A DNA stretch of 64,000 nucleotides from Pampus argenteus (taxonomy: Eukaryota > Chordata > Actinopteri > Scombriformes > Stromateidae): assembly GCA_036937835.1 (NCBI GenBank), contig CM072881.1, positions 5,673,501 through 5,737,500 of the forward strand. The letters are read 5' to 3'. The notes beneath the pieces are model-generated. The model saw only the letters and a list, made by a program, of their open reading frames with translations, was not told where the DNA came from and did not search any database. Below, one piece after another: positions 38,129 to 49,558 of this stretch. Position numbers and translations under genes: made by a program. How positions within the stretch are numbered: the stretch's first letter is position 1; every line of letters starts with the position of its first letter.

Positions 38129-39709
38129 CTGGACAAACTTGAATAATGCAGAGAGAGAGAGAAAAGCAGAAGAAGATGGAGAGAGGGATGGCAGACAACA
38201 GACAACAGACAAAAAAGGAAAAGACAAACAGAGATACATGAATAAATGTTGAGAGAAAGAACGGATCACAGAGAAAGGAAGGGAAAAAGACACTTGATCA
38301 GGTATAAACAAACAGATATGAAAACAGAAACAAGACAGAAGGCGAACTAGAAGATCATTTAATGAAATAACAGCTAGTTGAGACACTCATGTGATGCATT
38401 TCTCCTTGTATGTAGACATGTGATGATACATAATATGCTTAAGAACAAATGTAACCTTTAGTGAAAACAAATGGAAATATATCACACATTTGGAGATTGC
38501 CTTTGATTCAACATTTTTCTGCATTACCTGTAGAGACAACAACTACAACCAAAATCCACTACAAGCTCACATGTTGCAGTGATACCATTCAAACCCACCA
38601 GGGGGCACTACAACACTGCAGTAGAACTGGTCTCTCACAGGCCTGGAGAAGAGATTGGGGCTTAAACACACGTTTTGGGAGAGGGGGAGTGTCAGAGGAA
38701 GACAGATAACATCTTAGAGAGGGAACATGACGATAGCGAGACCTCTATTTCCTATCCCAAAAAGTTCCTTGCTGGCTGGAAATAGCTGTTGAAGTGAAAA
38801 ACAAGGCCCTGTGGTCCAGCTTTCCCATGGCACTGTGACCTATCTGTGACTGGCATGTCCTCTACAGGGACCAGACACAGACACACACACACACACGAAC
38901 CATAAACTACCCTGTTATGGGTCAATATGGTTTATACAAAATAACAAATTCTGTACATATTCTGAATGAATTATTTCCTTTTACATAAACCATAACAATC
39001 TCTTTTAAACACACAGTCTGCATAATAACAATAACTTCTATATCTTCATGTGTGGTAGAATAATAGATCCAACAGTATCTTAATATGTCTTAAACATTAA
39101 CTTCATATCAAAGGGTAAGCTCCTATTTTTGGATACAGTACACATAAATGCATCCACTTACATTACCAAACGCTGGCAAGCTGTGGAGTGAATATGTCCA
39201 CATTTGGCCATATCAGCAATAGTTTGTTTATGTATGGGCTACAGTTCTAACATGAAGTCAGTGAAGGGCAGACAATACTCCCAAGGAATTCATTATTTCA
39301 AATACCATCTCATCCATGCTCAGTGCCCCTCAGCATGGGCCAGAGAATTAACTAATGGTTTTGAACCAGAGTCACAACTAATGACCAGAGATGTGGGGGT
39401 CATCTGACTGGCACTAACAGCCTGGCCCCCAGCAGGAAGTGACCTCAGAGCATCTGTCGTGTCACGCAGGATGCTGCCTGGATCACAGAGAACACAACGA
39501 TCTGACCTAGACGTTATTTAAACGTGTGTCACTTCTACTGGTGTGCAGGAATATCAGTCTTACCGATATATAGACTAAGACAACAGTGTGTTTATTTAAA
39601 CATGAGCTGTCATAATATGCCATTAGAAGTACCAGGCAAAAACACTCTAGACATGTCTCAGACACACACATACATGTAACATAAAGGCAACACAATAAGG
39701 ATTTCTCAC
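38129..39709 (-). other. cacna1g: cacna1g intron (between exons 11 and 12)
   Basis: A 1.6-kb intron. It contains a GA-rich stretch adjoining exon 12 (pyrimidine-rich in the sense direction), a CTCF-like motif at 38595-38608 and a short CA block near 38880. Confidence 0.8.
38595..38608 (+). promoter_or_regulatory. CTCF-like core motif
   Basis: CCACCAGGGGGCAC fits the vertebrate CTCF core (CCASYAGRKGGCRS) at every position. A single motif does not prove binding, and similar words also occur inside fish repeats. Confidence 0.4.
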
Positions 39710-40138
39710 CTCCAGTGGGGGGTCCAGGGGTGAAGGGGGGTCTGCTCTGATGTTTACAGAGTCTCTGCTTATATCAGCAGTGGGCGAGTCCATAGGACCG
39801 TCCCTTTCCTGCTCTCTGTCCCCTCCTCCTCCTCCAGTGGACCTCCAGGGGGAACCCCCAGAACTTGACCTGTCCATGCCCAGTGCCAGAGGGTTGAGCT
39901 GGGGTGACCTTGTTGTCATGTCTCCCCCATCATTCTGCAGCTCCAGCTCCAACTCAGCCTCCAGCTCCGCCTCCTCCTTGGCCTCCTTGTTGCTCTCCTC
40001 CAGGTGCTTCATCAGGACGGCGATGACAACGTTGACCAGGACAAACTGAGCTGTCAAGACGAAGGAGACGAAGTAGATGGGGGAGACCACAGTGTTGTAG
40101 CAGGTGCTGGATTCATGGGCGCAGTCTCTCAATGTGTC
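39710..40138 (-). CDS. cacna1g: cacna1g in-window exon 11: post-pore loop, IVS6 and proximal C-terminus
   Basis: A 143-codon phase-0 exon. It starts DTLRDCAHESSTCYNT, runs through the S6 helix (SPIYFVSFVLTAQFVLVNVV and IAVLMKHLEESN) and enters a strongly acidic helical stretch (KEAKEEAELEAELELEL) typical of the Cav3 proximal C-terminus. The rest is a low-complexity Ser/Gly/Pro/Asp tail ending PSPLDPPLE before GTGAGAAA. The acidic helix is conserved with Cav3.1; the tail is divergent. Confidence 0.95.
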
Positions 40139-40594
40139 CTGGAAGAAGCAGAGAATTACATTAGCATATCTTAAAGTTGCTATCCTAATATTAATCAATA
40201 TTTTCAAGCTTGTTGTAGTTCCCCAAAGCGACAGAAAAAGCAGTTAATGCAGATTAGAAAGACAAATTTAATGGTTGCCTTATACAGACATTGATATGGG
40301 GCGATTCTGCAAAAACCTTAATTACAATCATTCATTAAACTTTGACATAAAATACGTAACTACAACTACACTATGGTTAAATAATGGAAATAATCATGGC
40401 GATATAAAGACAGACACTGATATGTAGTCATCTGCAACAAAGAGTTATGTCGTGTTTAGGGATCACACACCCACACATCACCAGTAAACCTCTTACATTC
40501 CCGCTTAATGCATTTTCAAGTATCTATGTCAGGATTCATCCAAGGAAAGTGTGTATGTATGTGCTCAAGATTCTAAGTGCTATGTTAGTTTCAC
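40139..40594 (-). other. cacna1g: cacna1g intron (between exons 10 and 11)
   Basis: A 456-base intron with no recognisable feature. Confidence 0.8.
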
Positions 40595-40716
40595 CTTCAT
40601 TATGCCATTCCAGTTGTCTCCAGTGGAAACTCTGAAGAGCAGCAGAAATGCCATCCCAAAATTTTTGAATGTAGCATAGCGGCCCAGACCCTCACATGGG
40701 TGGAGCTCGTCACAAA
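40595..40716 (-). CDS. cacna1g: cacna1g in-window exon 10: domain IV pore loop
   Basis: A 122-base exon between TTCTCAG and GTGAAACT. The split codon reads isoleucine, followed by CDELHPCEGLGRYATFKNFG, MAFLLLFRVSTGDNWNGI and MK. The aspartate in STGDNW is the domain IV selectivity residue. The two cysteines (CDELHPC) lie in the turret. Together with exon 3 this gives the D,D half of the Cav3 filter. Confidence 0.95.
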
Positions 40717-41061
40717 CTGAGAAGACGAGGAGGAGGAAGAAGAGGAGGAACGAGGAGGTGGGAAGGGATGGAAAAAGGCAGAAGAGCGACATGAAGAGAC
40801 TTTTTAGTTGTCACAAAGTAGGACTTTGAAAGAGATAAATTACATCACTCTGAAAGCTAGGTGCCACAATTAGAGAGATCAATATGGTATTTCAACAAAG
40901 GATTCAAGAGAGCGATTAACATGAGACAGATTAAACCCGCAGAGGGGAGGATTCAACACTCTGTGCATGCCTGTGCATGGCCTGAGTGGTATCAACAAAT
41001 GTGAATCTTTGGTCTGGTTTGCCTGACTGTCTGTATACAGTGCATGTGTCCATGCCCTTAC
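40717..41061 (-). other. cacna1g: cacna1g intron (between exons 9 and 10)
   Basis: A 345-base intron. The acceptor side is very pyrimidine-rich (CTTCCTCCTCCTCGTCTTC type). Nothing else seen. Confidence 0.8.
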
Positions 41062-41140
41062 TTAAATCACCAAACAGCTCCACACCCAGCGCTGCAAAGA
41101 TAAAGAAGAGAAGCATGAAGAGAAGACCCAGATTCCCCAC
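41062..41140 (-). CDS. cacna1g: cacna1g in-window exon 9: IVS5
   Basis: A 79-base exon from CTCTGCAG to GTAAGGGC. It starts [19 protein letters not shown] and ends VELFGDL plus one base (A). This is the complete S5 helix of domain IV and the start of the extracellular turret. It is identical in type to mammalian Cav3.1. Confidence 0.95.
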
Positions 41141-41881
41141 CTGCAGAGAGACAACAGGAAGAGAGAGGGGTTAGTCGGAGGAGAGAAATCCCAGGAAAAA
41201 TAAACCAATAACGAAGGACAACAAACAGATCATTCCAGTGAGAAAACAAACAGAGAACTGTGATGAAGTTGCTGGGAGAAAATGTAAACTATGGAAGGAT
41301 ACAGTGATGTAATAATATAATGAGTGATTGACACAAAGGAGGGAAAAGAATGAAATGAAAAACAATATTAGGAAGAGCTCAGCTGATCCAGGGTAATATA
41401 AAGTAGGAGTTTTGATACGGAAAATCTTCAGGGTTTGCTGTAGCTGCTACTGTCAATGCTAATCAGCTTGGGTCAACCTGCTTTTGGAAACGTAACATCG
41501 GAACAACACTCAATCTTTTTTCTGATTCTCTCTAAATGAAAGAGGCAGAGGTGGTATCAAAGAACGCTGTGAATATAAGAGTCCAAACACTGCCCAAGTT
41601 GCTCTAATTTACAAACTCTTCCACCGTCGATCCACCCACCATTGTTCAAAACAAAACCTCAAGCTACATTTACTTCCCAATCTCTGCATGGAGGGGTTGT
41701 TATGCAAGAAGAGTCTCTGGTGTTGCTAAAAAGCTCATGGGAAATGGTGATGGATTTAAACAGAAGATGTCAAAAAGAGAAAAAAGCTTCTAGGGTGTAA
41801 CTTTAGGGACAGCTTAGGATGTGAAAGATTCATGATGAAAAACTACAGATGAGTTCAAGGGATTGAGTGTTGACAGAGTAC
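41141..41881 (-). other. cacna1g: cacna1g intron (between exons 8 and 9)
   Basis: A 741-base intron with no recognisable feature. Confidence 0.8.
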
Positions 41882-41952
41882 CTGAGGCAGGGCTTGCATA
41901 ACGGTGTCCAGCAACGCTCTCATTCCTACCGCCATCTTCAAGAGCTTCAACA
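41882..41952 (-). CDS. cacna1g: cacna1g in-window exon 8: end of IVS4 and S4-S5 linker
   Basis: A 71-base exon, easily missed because its frame lacks an ATG. After TGTCCACAG it reads (V)LKLLKMAVGMRALLDTVMQA and ends LPQ before GTACTCTG. Lysines continue the S4 charge ladder. Phases (1 in, 0 out) match exons 7 and 9. Its acceptor is also preceded by a TG repeat. Confidence 0.92.
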
Positions 41953-43826
41953 CTGTGGACACACACACACACACACAAATACACACACATAAACACAGAA
42001 AAATGTGCCTCCGATTTTTTCAGTCATACGTAACAGAACAAGGACTGTAGTCACTCCTTTCCTAATGTGTAACAACATTAAGCTTTCAGATAAGCCTGAT
42101 TGAGGTCATATCCTGCTGATTGGGGGGTTTGTGGTTTAATGAGGTCACCATGATGGTGATGACGGTACCAAACGGAGGTACAGCGAATCTGATAGATAAT
42201 GCCTAATAATTGATGGAACATTAGAGATGGCAGACAAAAAGGTGAGGTAACACATTGAACTGAACAACCCTTCCTTTCTTGCAGCATTAAAGTGAAATAC
42301 ATACAAACATGTTAGCTTGAGTTACGTTAGGCCGAAAACAACTGTCCTATCTGTTATTTTATTCCGTTCCGACTAACTACCTCCACACTGCAATACATGA
42401 GCAATGCTGGCTTCTTTATTTCCATGTCTTTTGCAATTAATTGATCAACTGGTGAAGATGCTGTTTTTTTTCTGCCTGGAAAAAGTTTGCATTAGTCTTT
42501 TTTCTATATCATGTACTGTATGTAGCCATTAAGCGCATCTTTAGAGCCTCTTTTACAAGATTATTGTTTTCAAATGAGTCATTTGGAACATTAAAAGATG
42601 TCAAACGACGACTAGCTTTTCAAACAACTTCTACAATCCACTAGTGATGAAATGGACAGTCTCTGGTTGAAAATTAAGAATTGTGATAGATAAATCTGCC
42701 CCTGTTATCACTGTAAAATGCATATTAGCCACGCACGAACAGAAATCTTGACTTAACCAAGTGGAGTTATTGTTACGCAAATTCAATAGAATTTGTTGAA
42801 ATGGGATTGTGAGATACTGAGAATGGATGAGAAGAGAGTTTGATGATAAGAGGACAGGACCTGTACAGCAGAAGTGCAATGCAGATGAATCACATCTACA
42901 GTTGATGTCAGGTGGAAAAGGAGCCACCTATTGTGCCCATCTAAACCACAGTATCACACACACACACACACTGCTGGTCTGCTGTGTGACAGTAATCGAT
43001 AACAACTTCCATGCTACTTCTTTTATTACACATTCAACAATCAGACAAAACAGATGAGCTTCCCTCCTGCCTCTCTTATCTCTTCTTCTCTTCTCCTCCT
43101 GCCGTCTCTTTTATCACCTGGACAGTAATGAGTCTGAAGCACAGGCACAGTCGAACTTTCCTCCTCCTGCCAAAGTCTGTCCCTTCTCTTTAACCCAAAT
43201 CCTAAAACCTTGTCCATGCATCTCTTGCACTTTCTCTTCCTTTTTTCCTCCCTTCCTTCTCTTCAGATATACTGCATACTCGCTCTGTCTCTCTCACACA
43301 CCCCTGTTACTTTCATCTCAACTTTTTCTCACTCAAACATCACTTGCTCTTCTTTTCCGACATCTTTCCATCTCCCTATAATCTATTTTCAGTGCAGAAG
43401 TTATTCATCATCCCCTTCTTGCTCCTTTTATTTCTCCTCTCTTCCCTCTCTGTTCTCTTTTATTATGTAGTCCCTCCATACCTGGTTTCAGTTTCTCGCA
43501 GCTTAATTCACTTACTACCATAATGTGGCTCAGCTCTCCCCCACCATCAGCTGTCTTTCCTCACCTCGCTTCTCTCTCCCTTCATTGTCTCTATTTTTTT
43601 GTCTCTCTCTATGCAGCGCTGTGTTTGTCAGCTGACTGTGTTTTTCGGTGCCATCTGGTCGGCTCACAACCTGCCCGAGCCCTGCTGAGACCTGCCATGC
43701 AAAAATGACAAAGAGGGGAGTCCCAGGAACCGGGCTGTTTTTACAAGGCATCGTGTAAACTGGACTGTGTGTGTGTGTGTCTGCGAGAGTGTGTGTTGGG
43801 GAGGGGTTAGGTGGGTAAGATCATAC
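41953..43826 (-). other. cacna1g: cacna1g intron (between exons 7 and 8)
   Basis: A 1.9-kb intron. It contains a strongly C/T-rich plus-strand stretch (43060-43480) and ends in a TG repeat next to the exon 8 acceptor. No coding sequence recognised. Confidence 0.8.
41957..41980. repeat. (CA)n microsatellite at the exon 8 acceptor
   Basis: About ten CA units on the plus strand, TG in the sense direction, beginning a few bases from the splice acceptor of exon 8. Confidence 0.9.
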
Positions 43827-43960
43827 CTCGTGCAATCCTCAGCACTCTCATGATGCGGATAATGGTGGGGTTGATGGGCAGTGAAGCGTTGACCTCAATC
43901 TCCTCCAGAGTGATGCCCATGATGGACAGCAGCACGATGGCCAGGTCCAGCTGGTTCCAC
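43827..43960 (-). CDS. cacna1g: cacna1g in-window exon 7: IVS3 and S4 voltage sensor
   Basis: The exon encodes [20 protein letters not shown] (S3), a short outer loop with the sequon NAS, and [16 protein letters not shown], in which arginines recur every third residue as in an S4 voltage sensor. It ends with one base (G) before GTATGATC. The acceptor reads GTGTGTAG directly after about 70 bases of TG repeat, which is an unusual branch-to-acceptor region. Confidence 0.94.
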
Positions 43961-44018
<58 letters not shown>

Positions 44019-44860
44019 ACACACACACACACAAAACAAAATGGTCTGAACAAAATGTTTGGAACAAAATGAATGTGTAAAAAGTCAGCAAAGATCATGG
44101 TGGATGGTCGTGTTAATCAGGTTTGTCCAGTTCCATTGTTTCTGTTCCATGTGCAGGTTTCTCTCTCTCTGTGTGTGTGTGTGTGTGCCTCAACGTCATA
44201 GTTTAACCCTAACATCCTCATTTAAATAACCAAAGTGCATTAATCAACACAAGAAAATCAACTTCAATGAGATTCTCATTACGGGGGTCACGACTTAATG
44301 TTGTGTTTATCTGTTTGTGTGTACCAGTGTGTGAGTGTGTGAACTGGGGTAATAATAAAACTGGACCACTGTCAGATGCAAAAAAAAATAAAAAATAAAG
44401 GATAATGGTTTACTCTGGCAAAGAGGATGGACATTATGGAGGCCTTGGTGGTTAGCTCTGTTGTGTGTATTAATGTTAATGCGATGCGTGGCAGTATATG
44501 TTTGTGGTGTTGCGATTGTGTTTGTGCATTATTGTGTGGTTTTCAGCGGGAAGCCAGGGATCTCAGAGCTATGAAATCATCTAAGGCAGCGTGTTTTATG
44601 GGTGTTTAACGAGCCCGTTTGTATTCATACAAGCCTCACTGAGAACCATCCACTGGAGCACCTTAGAAAAAGCTCAATTAAGCTCTCTTATATGCTGCCT
44701 CAGATTTTCCACATGACTCAGAGGTTAAATAACTAACCTTTAACTACCAATCTATTAGAATATCACGTCCACTAAAATGGGAGATGTATGTTTATTTAGG
44801 AATCCTGTTTGATAAGTGTCAGCGACGTTTGGGAAAGGACAGTATGTCACTAATACTGAC
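43961..44860 (-). other. cacna1g: cacna1g intron (between exons 6 and 7)
   Basis: A 900-base intron whose acceptor end is entirely TG repeat. A second short TG run lies near 44168. Nothing else recognised. Confidence 0.8.
43963..44034. repeat. (CA)n microsatellite at the exon 7 acceptor
   Basis: About thirty-five CA units with one TA interruption. In the sense direction it is TG repeat ending in the TAG acceptor itself. Confidence 0.96.
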
Positions 44861-44970
44861 TTGTCCTTGAAGAAGCGTCGGAAGCCGAAGGCCACCAGCT
44901 TGAAGACGGACTCCAGAACGAAGATAAGGGTGAAGATGTAGTTACAGATCTTCAATGCTTCGTCCAACTC
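44861..44970 (-). CDS. cacna1g: cacna1g in-window exon 6: IVS2 and S2-S3 loop
   Basis: The exon starts ELDEALKICNYIFTLIF after CTGACAG. The S2 segment continues with FVLESVFKLVAFGFRRFF and the exon ends KD plus AA before GTCAGTAT. With the first base of the next exon the split codon is AAG, giving FFKDK-WNQLD. Mammalian Cav3.1 has arginine at that last position, so this is a conservative change. Length and phases (0 in, 2 out) fit the flanking exons. Confidence 0.94.
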
Positions 44971-46212
44971 CTGTCAGAGAGAGAAGAAACATACAAAAAA
45001 ATAAAGATTACAAATTGAACAAGTATCCATCTTAATAGGCCAGTAAACCCTGTATTAAGTCTTTGTGTGATTTCATTGTCAGTCATGCAACACAATGTGC
45101 AGAAAACAAATGAAATGATCTCACCCCACTGCTACTTTTTCACTTTTTTAAAAGGAAAATTACACAATTTTGCTGCATTTACAGACTTCACATAAAATAT
45201 CAAAGAGCCCATATTGTAAACTCAGCTCTCTTCCCCAGAATTAATAGATCACTTACATTACCTCCACCACCCCACCCTTCTCTATGAAAAAGACCGTTAA
45301 AATCAAAGTGTCTAATTTTTGCCTATGGAAGAATTCACAGTGCCCATCTGCATGTAAAAGTTGACCTTTAGCAGAGATGTGGATAGAACTGGTGGCCAGG
45401 AGGGATTTGGCTAAATCCTTCCTGATGATCATCCACTGACTCACAGCGAGTTCCAGTTTGTGATTTCACTCTTATCTATTCTATCAAAGAAGATTTTCTA
45501 CCTAAAGACCCACTGTTTACTTCAAGAGACCTACCAAACAACCTCAACCTTCAACTTTTTATTCTACCCAAACACTTTCTTCTTCTACCTCCACCTGAGG
45601 CCTGCAAATATAATAAAGAAAGTGAAGTATAGACCTTGGTGTGTGTATACTTACAGATAATGTGTAATTGGACCAGATGGGTGAGCTTTGATGTGTCGGT
45701 ACCGCAGGTTACCTACATTTTACACAGTTTGAAGTCTTTTATTGACTGTGTAATGATCTATTATATATTGTTTGCAGTTCATCATTATCTTTCTGCCAGG
45801 TCTTTACGATTCTCATTCTTCTTTCATTTTTTTTTTGTTGACCTAATCCCTTTCGTTGTTTACCTACCTTTTACACATTTCTCATACACCTGGCACTATG
45901 TTAAGCCTCCCATAAAACTTACTGTTCCAGGAAGACTAAAACTAATATTCTAGTGACATATTCATATTCGAAAGTGCTCACTTTCAAGCTAAACATTAGC
46001 CCGAATGTGACTGTTTTTCCAGAATTTTATTTGTGGGAAGCTCTGAAACCTTTTCCATTGGACTGATTAATTGTACAGTATGCAAACAATCTGTACTGTA
46101 TCCATCATACCAAATGAAGAGCTCACTGATATGTGATTGTAATTGTGAAGCAATAAGTGAAAGAAGTGGAAAAGACAAATTTATTACCCCAGCTTCCTGT
46201 CCCCGTACTGAC
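44971..46212 (-). other. cacna1g: cacna1g intron (between exons 5 and 6)
   Basis: A 1.2-kb intron with no recognisable feature. Confidence 0.8.
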
Positions 46213-46364
46213 CTTGGGCTGCTGGTAGTGCTCCATGGACATGGTGATGACGTTGAGACCTATTACGATGGTGATGAACAGGTCCAGGTAATGGCTGGTG
46301 CACATCTTGTGGATGAGAAGGCGCGTGGGGGAGTAATCTGAGTAGTAGGGCTTACTCTGAGCTT
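46213..46364 (-). CDS. cacna1g: cacna1g in-window exon 5: III-IV linker end and IVS1
   Basis: A 152-base exon (phase 1 in, phase 0 out) between TTCCAACAG and GTCAGTAC. It encodes AQSKPYYSDYS, then TRLLIHKMCTSHYLDLF, then the S1 helix (FITIVIGLNVITMSMEHY) and ends QQPK. The intron upstream is 13.6 kb. The acceptor follows a long C-rich pyrimidine tract whose complement is G-rich with quadruplex potential. The open frame upstream of the acceptor is intronic. Confidence 0.94.
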
Positions 46365-49300
46365 CTGTTGGAAGTGGGAAGTAGTGGGGGGGTGGGGTTA
46401 CGGGGAACCGGGGGAAAGGAGGAGGAGGAGGAGGGGGAGGGTGTTCAAAAAGTGAGATAGGAGGTAATAGACTGGGACACTGTACAGTACACCTGCTGTG
46501 AGGAGTGACGCCACCAAAGCTGATAACAGAGAAGTGGTTAGCACATAAATATGATACAGTCCATGGTTGAGTCACATTAACCATAAGAGACATGTAGAGA
46601 GAGATGTAAAGAGTTGAGATCAGATAATGGCCAGAGAGACAGAGTCTCAGGACAAGCCCTCCTGCAGCTTGTAGTCTTCACCAAATCTCATCTCTGATCA
46701 ACAATTATTTGAATGCACTTTCCCCTCTCATAATGAGAGATAAACAGCACTGCTCAGTGTTTGTATGTGTGTGAGAGTCTCCATGGAGGAGGCTGCTGTC
46801 ATAATATTTAGGCCTGGAGATACAGCCATTTGTCCCTCTGTCTCTCTGACCGTCATGTGACTCGACCTCTCTTTATCTCTTTCACTTCTCTCCTCTCAGG
46901 GAAAGAACACAGCAGAAAAAGTTTTCCATTGCCATCCATCACTTTGTTCCTCAACTCTTCCCTCCAGAGGATGGATGGCTCGGCTGGGATGTTAGGATGA
47001 GGAAGAGATCACCTTATCGCTCCATCAGTGAAGGAGAGGCTGTAGGTCGTGGGGGAAGGGAACTGCGCACGCAAGCACACACACACACACACACTCTCGA
47101 AAGGCAAAAATCCTGTGGGAGACCTCCCTCTCTGCCCAATTAGCCCAGGTGTGCTGCTGCTGCTGCAGCTGCGCTGGGGAGGGTTGATTCCCAGGAGTGT
47201 GTACGTGTGAGCGCGATGTGCCTGGTAGTTTCCCTCGCACTGTATAAACTCCACTCATAGATCACAGGATAGAACAGGAGAGCTGAGTAGGCAGAGTCTG
47301 TTAACAGAATAAATATACCCATCCATCCCTGGTATTGAATATATATCTGCATCTCTTGAGGTAAATCCTACCAGGTGCACATACTACAAATGGAGGAGAG
47401 TATGCAGCAGTGTGATCACTTTCAGCAACTTCTGCGTAGATTTGGTTCCACTTTGGTAGAAAATGTTGATATTTTATTTTATGAGTTTATCAAGTTAAGC
47501 ATGGAGAGAAGGGTTGAGTTTGCACTGGCTGCAAACAGCATATTACAGAATATTACAATGCGGCGCAAACCAGAAAACAGGACACACCTCATGATAAAAC
47601 ATACTTTAAAAAGGGCTGCTTCAAATAAAAGTCCTGTGCGTCTCTGCTGTTAAAGTAAGTAATGGGCAAGTTGAGAGAGAGCTGTTGAGGTTTGGCAGAG
47701 GTCTGCTCTCTATTGAGTGCCTTCAAGTTAATTATTCCAGATATGTGTGTCCAGGGTCATCTTTTCTGAGAGCTAATTTTGCACCTGCTGGTAATTATTG
47801 ATGCTGACAACGGGGGGAGATGAATGTGAGTACTGGTGGTGCCGGTCGAACCGCAGGGCACCGAGTGTTGGGTTTGACTGCTCCTGAACTCCTATGGAGA
47901 TGTGCGTGCCAGGAAGTGGAAATAATGTGGCTTCTGGCGTGCTTGCTCTGATTTTTCAAATAAATGCAGTAAAACAGGATGATATATTCAGTCACCTGCT
48001 CGGCTTTTCAGCACCTCAGAGACCTGAATTTGGTCATCTTATCACCTGCTTTGTTTCTGTTTATAAATGAAGCTCGACTTCCCCGTATGGCCCACCGAGT
48101 AGACAGTGAGGAAACAGGTTTAGAGCATCTGTCTTTGAATCAGGGTCAGTCAGGAGGAGCCCATGTGGGATTCACGCCAGCTTCATTCTTTGGGAGTTCC
48201 TGTTTAATTATCTTTGGATGAGCAAACATTATTTTTGTCTCCGTTCTAATTACTGTCTGCAGGTGGACGGCAAGTTAAGGCAGACGAACACACTTGAACA
48301 TGCACTCCTTTGTTTCTCCTCCTTCGTCATTCATCTAAAAATATGCAGCAAATATATAGCTATTTAAAACAATGTGTAAAATTAGTCCTTTTGTTCCTAT
48401 AGTTTACCAACAGCACAGTATGTCTGCTGTACCGCTTACACTCCTACGCAGGAAGTCAGTAAGCATTGCCCTTTATATCATAGATAGGGCAGCAAGGACA
48501 AGACTGAACACGAGAGAGACGGAAACATTTTGGCTAGAGCTCAACTAGTCTCCAGAGATGAGGGGAAAGGAACAAAGAAAGGCAAGAAAAGGTGAAAGTT
48601 TAGGAAGCTAAATTACACAGGCTACCACAGCTCTCCTGCTCTCACTTCCACTGCTCCTTTTTTTATTTCCTCCATAGAGAAAAGAAGCGAGCAGCTCTTA
48701 ATGAGGAACGAAGTTTATGTGGCTGCTGCTTTGAGTTGAAATCAAACCTTTATCTTTTTCTATTTGGGCTGAGCTTGAGTAAGGTGGTAATGGACTGGAA
48801 AGGTATTGGTTTGAGAAATGAACAAGAATGAGTAATTTGCCTTCCTCCGCTCTCCTTTTGCACCCATTTTCTCCCTCCAATCCTTCACTGATGTGACAGG
48901 TGTAGCCTCTTCTCCCAGCTCTGACATCATTTTAAAAGGGGAACGAGGAGGAGACGCAAAGCGGTTTACGACCCTACAAACGTCCCTGATGCCCGCTCTC
49001 TGCATCTCCATCCTCATGCATGCATTTGACAAGATAACGCTCGAGACTGATTCTGTGCACAATTACCAGACCGTGCAGGACAATCTCATGGGGACTTAGA
49101 TCTCATTATGTTTGTTTTATATATAGAGTTTGATAATGAAGGTTAAAAAAATTTTGTTGTTTATGACCAAAATGGAATAAACTGCATCTTGTTATTCTTG
49201 GCAACCCAACAAAAATAGTTGTTAATGTTAAATTTGCGACAAAACATATCCTTATTGTGATCATTTTTATGTTTACTGAATGACTAAGGAGATCTAAAAC

Positions 49301-49459
49301 CCACAGGTCCCGCAGACATGAAGAAAGACACACAATTGTTAGGAATAGCAGAAGATGTAACATATTCCCTGTCCAAAAACAACCCCCAAGAGCCCTTCTT
49401 CCTCTATTGGCCTCCTGGTGCACTCACCTTCCCTACGAGAACACCCACCATCACCTCAC

Positions 49460-49558
49460 CTGTCTGGGTGAGGATGCTGAGGGCTGAGGATTCGGCCTGG
49501 GAGTTGCTTTTGGACGTGGCCACGCTCAAAAACATAATCCTTACATTTCCGAGGCGGT
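49460..49558 (-). other. cacna1g: candidate alternative cassette exon in the III-IV linker
   Basis: A 99-base open segment has a near-consensus donor (CAGACAG then GTGAGG at 49459-49454) and a possible acceptor (TTTCCCAACAAAG). It is phase 1 at both ends, so it would insert 33 residues without changing frame. It would read D-RLGNVRIMFLSVATS, KSNSQAESSALSILTQT and then EAQSKPYY. Mammalian CACNA1G has an optional Ser/Ala-rich exon at this junction, but residue identity is poor. It could be chance. Confidence 0.25.

Noticed and set aside
46365..46593. N-terminal extension of the exon 5 open frame (Pro-rich)
   Set aside because: It is the polypyrimidine tract and upstream intron; the TTCCAACAG acceptor and the exon 4 junction fix the exon start.
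47375..47653. 92-codon plus-strand frame inside a cacna1g intron
   Set aside because: No recognised family and no supporting context; kept only as a note.
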